Shown here piece after piece: positions 10,350 through 16,687 of a DNA stretch of 64,000 bases (position 1 is its first letter; each line of letters starts with the position of its first letter). The translations under genes were made by a program, and so were the position numbers. Below the pieces are notes generated by a model, which was given only the letters and a program-made list of their open reading frames with translations, ran no database searches and was not told the origin of the DNA. The DNA is from Methylovorus sp. MM2 (GTDB taxonomy: Bacteria > Pseudomonadota > Gammaproteobacteria > Burkholderiales > Methylophilaceae), in the NCBI RefSeq assembly GCF_001648895.1, contig NZ_LXUF01000001.1, positions 186,001 through 250,000 of the forward strand. Reading direction: 5' to 3'.

Positions 10350-10377
10350 GACGTCCGCTTCTGACCGAAAGCAGACA
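10350..10377. repeat. Intergenic palindromic repeat, second copy
   Basis: GACGTCCGCTTCTGACCGAA followed by AGCAGACA forms a GTCCGC/GCAGAC hairpin of the same style as the element at 3847-3877. A further hairpin (GGGAGGGTT / AACCATCCC, 10383-10406) follows and may terminate transcription between the convergent HD-GYP and oxidoreductase genes. Confidence 0.5.
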
Positions 10378-10426
10378 TAGGAGGGAGGGTTATTCCCAAC
10401 CATCCCCCATTCACTAGCTTAATTGA

Positions 10427-11533
10427 TCAATCGGCTGTAGGGCTTTTATATCTAGACAACCAATGTGCATAAGGGGGTGGCAACACCCATGCTGGGCTGT
10501 CTTTACCCAAGACTTTCGCTGCTTCATAAGGCCAATTAGGATTTTCTAAATGAGCGCGGCCTATCATGGCTAAATCAAGTTCCTCATTGCGGATTGCCCC
10601 ATCGGCCAACTTCGGTGCTCCAAATCCCCATGCGGAAGACACAGGAATTTTCGCCTCATTTCTGACACGTTGCGCTATGGGCGCCATGAAAGCGGGCCCC
10701 CAGGGAATATTGGTCTCTGGAATGGTGAAGCCTACGCTGACGCTCAGCATGTCTAGTCCATTCTGCCGCCATTCGGTGACTAATTTAATAGACTCGGTTA
10801 ATGTTTCCTCATCCTTGCCATCGAATTCGAGGACACCGAACCGTGCAGTCAATGGCAAATTGTCTGGCCATACTGTTCTGACTGCGGCCAATGTTTCAAG
10901 GCTGAAACGTGCTCTATTCTCATAACTGCCCCCATACTGATCCGTTCTGTGATTAGAGTGTGGTGAGAAAAAACTCTGGGCTAAGTACCCATGAGCAAAG
11001 TGCAGTTCCAGCCATTCAAAACCAATATCAAAAGCACGCTGTGCGGCTTTGACAAAATCCTGTTGAACACGCTTTATCTCATCCACTGTCATTTCGGTGG
11101 GAATTCTTGGAAGGTCACCACCAAACGCAATAGCCGAAGGCCCTATGGGTTGCCAGGCATCTGCTCTGTCTGCAGGAATATGATCATCGCCCTCCCAGGG
11201 TATATTGGCACTGGCTTTACGACCTGCATGCGCGATCTGTATGCCAGGCACCGATCCTGCATCTTTGATTGACTTTACTATCTCACGCAGCTCTTCTGCC
11301 TGCTCATCGTTCCACAGGCCTAGGCAATAAGGAGTAATGCGTCCTTCCGGGGCAACTGCCGTCGCTTCCACAATGACCAGCCCACTTCCGCCACGGGCCA
11401 AACTTGCGTAATGGACTTTATGCCAATCGTTTACTACTCCATCTTCAGCCATATATTGGCACATAGGAGGTATAGCAATCCGGTTTTTAAGAGTAATGCC
11501 TTTAAGTTGGTAGGTTGAAAATAAATCTGACAT
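10427..11533 (-). CDS. NADH:flavin oxidoreductase, Old Yellow Enzyme family (YqjM-like)
   Basis: A 368-residue FMN-dependent ene-reductase of the Old Yellow Enzyme family. It opens with LFSTYQLKGITLKNRIAIPP and has MCQYMAEDG, where the Cys is typical of the YqjM/XenA class and tunes FMN. Other landmarks are the substrate-binding ELHFAHGYLAQSFFSPHSN segment, with the HG(Y)L active-site region, and NRTDQYGGSYENRARF. Such enzymes reduce activated C=C bonds of electrophiles, including quinones, enones and nitro compounds. The start at 11533 (MSDLFSTYQ) is preferred over an in-frame start at 11563 because AAAGGA lies just before it. It is divergent from an ArsR-type regulator, which probably represses it and senses the same electrophiles. 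Confidence 0.92.
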   Translation of the reverse strand: MSDLFSTYQLKGITLKNRIAIPPMCQYMAEDGVVNDWHKVHYASLARGGSGLVIVEATAVAPEGRITPYCLGLWNDEQAEELREIVKSIKDAGSVPGIQIAHAGRKASANIPWEGDDHIPADRADAWQPIGPSAIAFGGDLPRIPTEMTVDEIKRVQQDFVKAAQRAFDIGFEWLELHFAHGYLAQSFFSPHSNHRTDQYGGSYENRARFSLETLAAVRTVWPDNLPLTARFGVLEFDGKDEETLTESIKLVTEWRQNGLDMLSVSVGFTIPETNIPWGPAFMAPIAQRVRNEAKIPVSSAWGFGAPKLADGAIRNEELDLAMIGRAHLENPNWPYEAAKVLGKDSPAWVLPPPYAHWLSRYKSPTAD

Positions 11534-11582
11534 GCGAAGTCCTTTAAGAAATCCAGAAATCAATTGGGAAATAAGTATTAAT

Positions 11583-11600
11583 GTTCGAATATAATCGAAC
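11583..11600. promoter_or_regulatory. Candidate ArsR-type operator palindrome
   Basis: GTTCGA-ATATAA-TCGAAC is a perfect 6-6-6 inverted repeat in the 103-base gap between the divergent oxidoreductase and ArsR genes. A possible -10 (TATAGAAT) for the regulator follows directly at 11601, so a bound regulator would block both promoters. Confidence 0.65.
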
Positions 11601-11636
11601 TATAGAATAATTTCAAGTCATGTGTTAAATTCAGTC

Positions 11637-11945
11637 ATGCGCAAAATTAAACATCCCACCATAGATCAGGTAGAGCTCACGGACATCATGTATGCCCTCT
11701 CCGATCCAACGCGTCTTGAAATAGTTGAGTTGTTAGGCAAAACCGGTCGAAAAATGACCTGCGGTGAACTTGACCTGAATCGACCCAAGTCCAGTATGTC
11801 TCATCACTTTAAAATATTGAGGAGCGCGGGGCTCGTCGAGACCGTAATTGATGGAACCGAGCACATGAATTCGTTGAGGATTGCAGAGATTGAAGTAAAA
11901 TTTCCGGGTGTATTGAGTGCTGTCTTGAAAGTCCGTGCTAGCTAG
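11637..11945 (+). CDS. ArsR-family winged-helix transcriptional regulator
   Basis: A 102-residue winged-helix repressor of the ArsR/SmtB type. The core is MYALSDPTRLEIVELLGK (helix 1-2), a MTCGELDL turn, and the recognition helix PKSSMSHHFKILRSAGLVE, followed by a beta wing (IDGTEHMNSLRI). The classical metal-binding CxC of ArsR is absent. There is a single cysteine, residue 42 counted from the ATG at 11637, just before the recognition helix. That fits a thiol-based electrophile or redox sensor, which suits the divergent Old Yellow Enzyme gene. An in-frame GTG at 11622 would add five residues; I chose the ATG. No strong ribosome binding site is seen for either. Confidence 0.85.
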   Translation: MRKIKHPTIDQVELTDIMYALSDPTRLEIVELLGKTGRKMTCGELDLNRPKSSMSHHFKILRSAGLVETVIDGTEHMNSLRIAEIEVKFPGVLSAVLKVRAS

Positions 11946-12199
11946 CTGGAATCAATGGAGCAGTGACTGCTATTGGCTACCAGCTGACATCTAAATTTTC
12001 AGAAATTTCCTCTAAATAATATTTAGGGCTGTTTGACCTTTAATAATTGATCAATATTGGACTGGCGCTTGATTTGGAATAGGTGGCTATTATAAGTGTG
12101 GAATAAATGCTGGATTTGGTTGGAATAATCATCTCGTAAATGACGGCGCTTAAGAATTGCTATAATGCCTATTCTCTGTAATTTATATAGGCATCCCTC

Positions 12200-13048
12200 G
12201 TGTTTGAACGATTGGCAGTCATTACGCAGTATGTATTACCTAAGCAACTGATTACTGTGCTTGCTGGCAAATTTGCCGGCGCTCAAGCTGGCTGGTTAAC
12301 GACCAACGTCATTCAGTGGTTCATTCGGCGTTATGGCGTCAATATGGCTGAGGCTGCGAATCCTGATGTCACAGCATATCCAACTTTTAATGAGTTTTTC
12401 ACCCGTGCATTAAAGTCTGGCGCTCGCCCATTGGCCGAAGCGGATTTTATTTGTCCGGTTGATGGGGCGATCAGTCAATTCGGTGCCATTGAGCAAGATC
12501 AGATATTTCAGGCTAAAGGACATGCATATTCAACCACTGCACTTGTAGGGGGTGATGTTGCGCTAGCTGCTCAATTTGAGCATGGTAGTTTTGCTACCTT
12601 ATACCTTAGCCCTAAAGATTATCATCGTATTCATATGCCATGCGATGGGCGCTTGGTTCGTATGATCTATATTCCGGGAGCATTGTTCTCGGTGAACCCG
12701 ACAACGGCGCGCGGTGTGCCGGGACTCTTTGCCCGCAATGAGCGTGTAGTTTGTGTGTTTGAATCTGAGCATGGCCCATTTGTTTTAACGCTGGTGGGCG
12801 CAACGATCGTGGGTAGCATGGCTACTGTATGGCATGGTGTGGTGAATCCGCCACGCAGTTCAGTGATTCGTGAGTGGCAATATCAGGATCAATCATTGAT
12901 CTTTAAAAAGGGAGATGAAATCGGACGCTTCTTGCTTGGCTCAACAGTAGTGATGCTGTTCCAGAAAGATACGCTGCATTTCGATGCTACATGGCATGCG
13001 CAAAAACCTATTGTGCTTGGGGAGGCGATGGCTAGCAAGGTAGTCTAA
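12200..13048 (+). CDS. psd: Phosphatidylserine decarboxylase proenzyme
   Basis: A 282-residue type I phosphatidylserine decarboxylase, which makes phosphatidylethanolamine from phosphatidylserine at the inner membrane. It has TAYPTFNEFFTRALKSGARP near the N-terminus, the CPVDGAISQFG segment, the SPKDYHRIHMP motif with catalytic His, and the self-cleavage motif LGST with Ser248, which becomes the pyruvoyl group of the alpha subunit. Length fits the proteobacterial family. The start codon is GTG with a poor ribosome binding site, but no ATG in the frame gives the family N-terminus (MFERLAVITQYVLPK). It is monocistronic. Confidence 0.95.
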   Translation: MFERLAVITQYVLPKQLITVLAGKFAGAQAGWLTTNVIQWFIRRYGVNMAEAANPDVTAYPTFNEFFTRALKSGARPLAEADFICPVDGAISQFGAIEQDQIFQAKGHAYSTTALVGGDVALAAQFEHGSFATLYLSPKDYHRIHMPCDGRLVRMIYIPGALFSVNPTTARGVPGLFARNERVVCVFESEHGPFVLTLVGATIVGSMATVWHGVVNPPRSSVIREWQYQDQSLIFKKGDEIGRFLLGSTVVMLFQKDTLHFDATWHAQKPIVLGEAMASKVV

Positions 13049-13179
13049 AGCTTGTTTTTGCTGTTTACCCATCAGTCTTTTCTTACAAATGATTAAGAAG
13101 AAATCCTATATTTGATGGGGATTCCATCATTTATGCTCTGTTTGTGTTCGTTGATTGAAGAACCTGACAGGAGCGTAAA

Positions 13180-13650
13180 ATGAAGCAACTAATCACCCTA
13201 TTTTTAGTAACAACTGCATTATCTTTTGTTAGTGCTACTTATGCTGCACCAGTGCAATTTGTCGATACGCAAGAAGGTAAGCCGATGAAGATCGATGCGG
13301 CGCTTTTTGATACCGATCAATCCAAGAAATTTTTGGAAACGGGGAATAATCCTTATATTGGGAACGCAGAAGCCGCCGCTCGCGGTAAAAAGGTATTCCA
13401 GCTCTACTCATGTACGCAGTGCCATGGTGGTAATGCGCAAGGTCAGACAGGCCCAGGTTTAGTCGGGCCAAATTTTCATTATGCAAAGAATGCCACCGAC
13501 AAAGGGATGTTTGAGACTATCTGGCATGGAACGAATGGTGGGATGGGTGCAAAAGGCAAGGGTCTGATGGATCCCACAGACGCAGATAATGGCATGACGC
13601 CTGATGAAGTATTAAAAGTCATCGCATGGTTACGTAGTGGCGCCAAATAA
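13180..13650 (+). CDS. Periplasmic c-type cytochrome, cytochrome cL / XoxG-like
   Basis: A 156-residue periplasmic monohaem cytochrome c. A signal peptide (residues 1-22, cleavage after TYA) is followed by a short N-terminal extension and the haem site CTQCH (Cys78, Cys81, His82). Downstream, a stretch with several methionines (GGMGAKGKGLMDPTDADNGM) offers the sixth haem ligand. The extended PYIGNAEAAARGKKVFQLYS context and its position 357 bases before a PQQ methanol dehydrogenase gene make it the likely electron acceptor (cytochrome cL, MxaG/XoxG role). GACAGGAG gives a good ribosome binding site. Assignment to XoxG is by context and resemblance, so I leave the symbol blank. Confidence 0.85.
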   Translation: MKQLITLFLVTTALSFVSATYAAPVQFVDTQEGKPMKIDAALFDTDQSKKFLETGNNPYIGNAEAAARGKKVFQLYSCTQCHGGNAQGQTGPGLVGPNFHYAKNATDKGMFETIWHGTNGGMGAKGKGLMDPTDADNGMTPDEVLKVIAWLRSGAK

Positions 13651-13781
13651 TTTAAGCGCGCTGGCTTTTAGTTCTGCTCTAGAGTTAGAGAATTAGCTTT
13701 AATAACTAGCTTAAATAAGTAAAAACCTCGTTGAATGTCACTGCTAGAATAACGCTTTGGTTAAAGACGTCTGGCAGATTC

Positions 13782-13967
13782 ATGAGGTTTTTTCTTATTT
13801 TGCTTTGTTTCATGTTGATGGTGGATTCACAGATTCTATCTGCAGCACCTGCACCTTGGTTTTTATGGCAAAGCAAAGTCAACTCAAAGATCATCTGCTC
13901 GCAGGTTCGCCCCGGTGATGGCTGGTATAAGTTACATGGATCTTTCAATAATGGCCGATGCCAGTGA
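13782..13967 (+). CDS. Small secreted two-cysteine protein between cytochrome and xoxF
   Basis: A 61-residue protein. A signal peptide (MRFFLILLCFMLMVDSQILSAA) is followed by a mature region of about 40 residues, APWFLWQSKVNSKIICSQVR then PGDGWYKLHGSFNNGRCQ, with Trp/Phe-rich start, two cysteines that could form one disulfide, and a G-x-GW turn. I recall small exported proteobacterial proteins with the same W-x-x-W-x-S...C-x-Q...PG-x-GW...RC spacing, but no function is assigned to them. It sits 131 bases after the cytochrome and 40 before xoxF on the same strand. The ATG at 13782 is preferred over an upstream TTG because it starts a clean signal peptide. Confidence 0.7.
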   Translation: MRFFLILLCFMLMVDSQILSAAPAPWFLWQSKVNSKIICSQVRPGDGWYKLHGSFNNGRCQ

Positions 13968-14007
13968 TGTTGACACATAAGTCATTATTCTGCAGTTTCC
14001 AATTATC

Positions 14008-15909
14008 TTGATCGACCTCAAATCGATATTCACTAAAGCTATGTTAAACAGTAGCCTTGCTTGGCTATGCCTTTTGATAGGGCCGGCATGCGCTATACCG
14101 GCTTATGCAAAAGATGCATTAGCTGTGCTAATGAAGGATGATGCGCAGTGGGTAAGTCAACGTAAGGATTATGCCAATCAGGGATATAGCGGTCTCAAGC
14201 AAATCAATCAGCAGAATGTTAATCAGCTAAAGGTCGCTTGGACATTTGCTCTGGGTGTTAATCGTGGGCATGAAGGTGCGCCTTTGGTGGTCGGCAACCT
14301 GATGTACGTGCATACGGCTTTTCCTAATAATGTCTATGCCTTGGATCTGAACAATCATCAAAAGATAGCGTGGTCATATTTCCCCAAGCAAGACGCCATC
14401 ATACAAGCATTATTGTGTTGCGACAGCGTGAGCCGTGGTTTGGCGTATGGGGATGGCAAGATATTCTTACAGCAAAACGATGGGGTTCTGGTGGCACTGG
14501 ATGCAAAAACTGGCCAGTTGATTTGGCATGTTCAAGTGACCGACCCTAAGACTGGTGCGACGAATACGAATGCGCCGCATGTGTTCAAAGATAAGGTGTT
14601 AACCGGTTGTAGTGGTGGGGAATTTGGGATTCGTTGTTTTATCGTAGCCTATGATATCCATGATGGATCACTGGCTTGGAGAGCCTATAGTACAGGGCCA
14701 GATAGTGATGTGCTGATAGGAGCCGGTTTCAATCAGGCGAATCCGCATTACAGCGCACTAGCAGTGTATGAGGATGTGAATGGGGGTAATCGAGAGGGTG
14801 GTTCATTCAGAGCATTCTCAAAAGACAAACTGACCTATCCTGAAGCTGAGCTTGGCGTGCGTACCTGGTTAAAACCACAAGCGCTCAAGCAGGGCTGGGA
14901 GCATGGCGGCGGCCCTGTGTGGGGCTGGTTCTCTTATGATCCTCTATTAAACCTGATGTATTACGGTACGGGCAATCCCTCCGTATGGAACCCTGATGTA
15001 CGCCCCGGTGACAATAAATGGGCGATGACTATTTTTGCGCGTGACCTTGATACGGGTATGGCGAAGTGGGGTTACCAAGTGACTCCCCATGATGAGTGGG
15101 ATTACGATAGCGTGAATGAGATCATTCTTTGGGATGATCATCATCGAAAACTGGCTACACATTTTGATCGCAATGGATTCGCCTATACCTTCAACCGCGC
15201 TGACGGAACATTACTGGTGGCCAAGAAAATGCATCCTTTTGTGAACTGGGCAACGAGCATCGATCTTACTACTGGTGTGCCGCAGAAAGATGGGCGTTAT
15301 TCAACCCATGAAGATAATGCAGTGCAAGGCATTTGTCCTGCTGCAATTGGAGCAAAGAACATACAACCATCTGCCTACTCTCCGAAGACCCATCTGTTTT
15401 ATGTACCGCTTAACCACCTATGCATGACCTATGAAGCGGCAGAAGCCAAATACGTTGCAGGTCAACCATGGGCTGGGGCTAGCATCACGATGTTCCCAGG
15501 CCCTGATGGGGTGATGGGTGGTTTTATGGCTTGGGATGGCCTCAAAGGGCAATCTGTTTGGTATAACCGCGAGAAATTCACGCCTTGGAGTGGGGTCTTG
15601 GCAACGGCTTCAAATCTTGTCTTTTATGGCACGCTTGATCGATGGTTCAAGGTATTGGATGCCAAAAGTGGCAAGTTACTTTGGAAAGCTCAAGTGGGTT
15701 CCGGCATCATCGGCAACCCTATGACCTATACCCATCACGGGAAACAATATGTCGCGGTGTTCTCTGGTATTGGTGGTTGGGCGGGCATCGCCCTTAACTT
15801 GGGGCTGACTGCTGATTCCGACGGCGCAGGCACTGCGGGTGCTTATCGTGAATTATCACAATACAATGCTGCCCCAGGTGGGGGAGCATTGTATGTATTC
15901 AGTTTATAG
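14008..15909 (+). CDS. xoxF: Lanthanide-dependent PQQ methanol dehydrogenase, XoxF type
   Basis: A 633-residue periplasmic eight-bladed propeller quinoprotein that oxidises methanol to formaldehyde or formate with PQQ. The adjacent-cysteine disulfide Cys137-Cys138 (LLCCDS) over the PQQ is present, as are the catalytic base Asp365 and, two residues on, Asp367 in HDEWDYDSVNE. The second Asp is the extra lanthanide ligand that separates XoxF from calcium-type MxaF, where it is Ala. Tryptophan-docking repeats such as YALDLNNH, VALDAKTGQLIWH and KVLDAKSGKLLWKAQVGSG are visible. The TTG start gives a signal peptide with Lys5 and Lys10; the alternative ATG at 14041 would leave no positive n-region, so I favour TTG. 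No mxa accessory genes are nearby. Confidence 0.93.
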   Translation: MIDLKSIFTKAMLNSSLAWLCLLIGPACAIPAYAKDALAVLMKDDAQWVSQRKDYANQGYSGLKQINQQNVNQLKVAWTFALGVNRGHEGAPLVVGNLMYVHTAFPNNVYALDLNNHQKIAWSYFPKQDAIIQALLCCDSVSRGLAYGDGKIFLQQNDGVLVALDAKTGQLIWHVQVTDPKTGATNTNAPHVFKDKVLTGCSGGEFGIRCFIVAYDIHDGSLAWRAYSTGPDSDVLIGAGFNQANPHYSALAVYEDVNGGNREGGSFRAFSKDKLTYPEAELGVRTWLKPQALKQGWEHGGGPVWGWFSYDPLLNLMYYGTGNPSVWNPDVRPGDNKWAMTIFARDLDTGMAKWGYQVTPHDEWDYDSVNEIILWDDHHRKLATHFDRNGFAYTFNRADGTLLVAKKMHPFVNWATSIDLTTGVPQKDGRYSTHEDNAVQGICPAAIGAKNIQPSAYSPKTHLFYVPLNHLCMTYEAAEAKYVAGQPWAGASITMFPGPDGVMGGFMAWDGLKGQSVWYNREKFTPWSGVLATASNLVFYGTLDRWFKVLDAKSGKLLWKAQVGSGIIGNPMTYTHHGKQYVAVFSGIGGWAGIALNLGLTADSDGAGTAGAYRELSQYNAAPGGGALYVFSL

Positions 15910-15948
15910 CGAGACTACCTTATAGCTTAGGGTTTAGGGCATAGGGAG

Positions 15949-16380
15949 TTAAGACTTAGGCGGTACTACGATTTTGCTGCTCGCTATACTGGCGATGATT
16001 TTCAATAGTTCAGTATCTCTCATGGCTGCCAGTTTCAATATACCAGCCCGCAATAGCTCGCTCTTTTTGACTGTTTGTCCTTTCGCTAAGCATCGTTCTT
16101 TCAGTTGCTGCAATTTGGCATACTCATCTGAAGGGATCGCGTAACTATCGCGAATCAGCTTGGGTTTCTTTAGCTGGGGTTTCTTTGGATCTACCTCTTT
16201 TGGCTTAATCTTTTTTGGATTTACTGGCTGCTTTGCTTCGGCGCTATGGGCGACGGTTTTCTTTGCTACTGTTTTTACTTGGCCTGTTGTAGTTTGCTTA
16301 CCCGGTTTTGCTGTAACGGTTTCAGTCTCGGTTAACTTTGTTGGCAAAGGCTTTTTTGTATCTGTTTTCTTGGCGGCCAT
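15949..16380 (-). CDS. Lysine-rich protein with C-terminal ribbon-helix-helix-like domain
   Basis: A 143-residue protein with two parts. Residues 1-75 are low complexity, rich in Lys, Thr and Pro (MAAKKTDTKKPLPTKL..., KKPQLKKPKL), like the disordered tails of histone H1-like bacterial proteins. Residues 78-125 (SYAIPSDEYAKLQQLKERCL, then KKSELLRAGILKLAAM) have the layout of a ribbon-helix-helix DNA-binding domain: a short strand, a helix, then the K-SELLRAGI helix. It is therefore probably a chromosomal DNA-binding protein or regulator. A 12-base perfect palindrome lies about 50 bases upstream of its start and could be its own operator. It converges on xoxF with 39 bases between stops. Confidence 0.7.
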   Translation of the reverse strand: MAAKKTDTKKPLPTKLTETETVTAKPGKQTTTGQVKTVAKKTVAHSAEAKQPVNPKKIKPKEVDPKKPQLKKPKLIRDSYAIPSDEYAKLQQLKERCLAKGQTVKKSELLRAGILKLAAMRDTELLKIIASIASSKIVVPPKS

Positions 16381-16431
16381 CTATATTGTCTTTAGTAAAT
16401 AGGTAGCTTGCAGTATATAAAGTTTGCCCTG

Positions 16432-16443
16432 CACACATGTGTG
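16432..16443. promoter_or_regulatory. Perfect palindrome CACACATGTGTG upstream of the RHH-like gene
   Basis: A 12-base palindrome without spacer, in the 307-base divergent region between the RHH-like gene and a GGDEF-EAL gene, 52 bases from the former's start codon. A plausible operator, as RHH proteins often bind short palindromes in their own promoters. Confidence 0.4.
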
Positions 16444-16687
16444 ATTGTTTGATGAATTTTTTATGACGATTTTAATAATAATGTGCAGGCGGGCTTGGTT
16501 TTTCAGCTGATTTAAGGAGTTTTAATAGAAGTAAATCAGCGTGTAATTCGGTATCTATATGAAATCAATTAGTTTTATCAAGATGGTGTAGAATTTACCA
16601 GAATACTTTTGATCCTTGCGATGTCATTCCGGTGCTTGACGCTCGCAACCCCACTCTAATTAGAGGTGTTGATAAAAGGTGGCATAG

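Noticed and set aside
14008-15909. Calcium-type methanol dehydrogenase MxaF
   Set aside because: The extra Asp two residues after the catalytic Asp and lack of mxaI/mxa helper genes point to XoxF.
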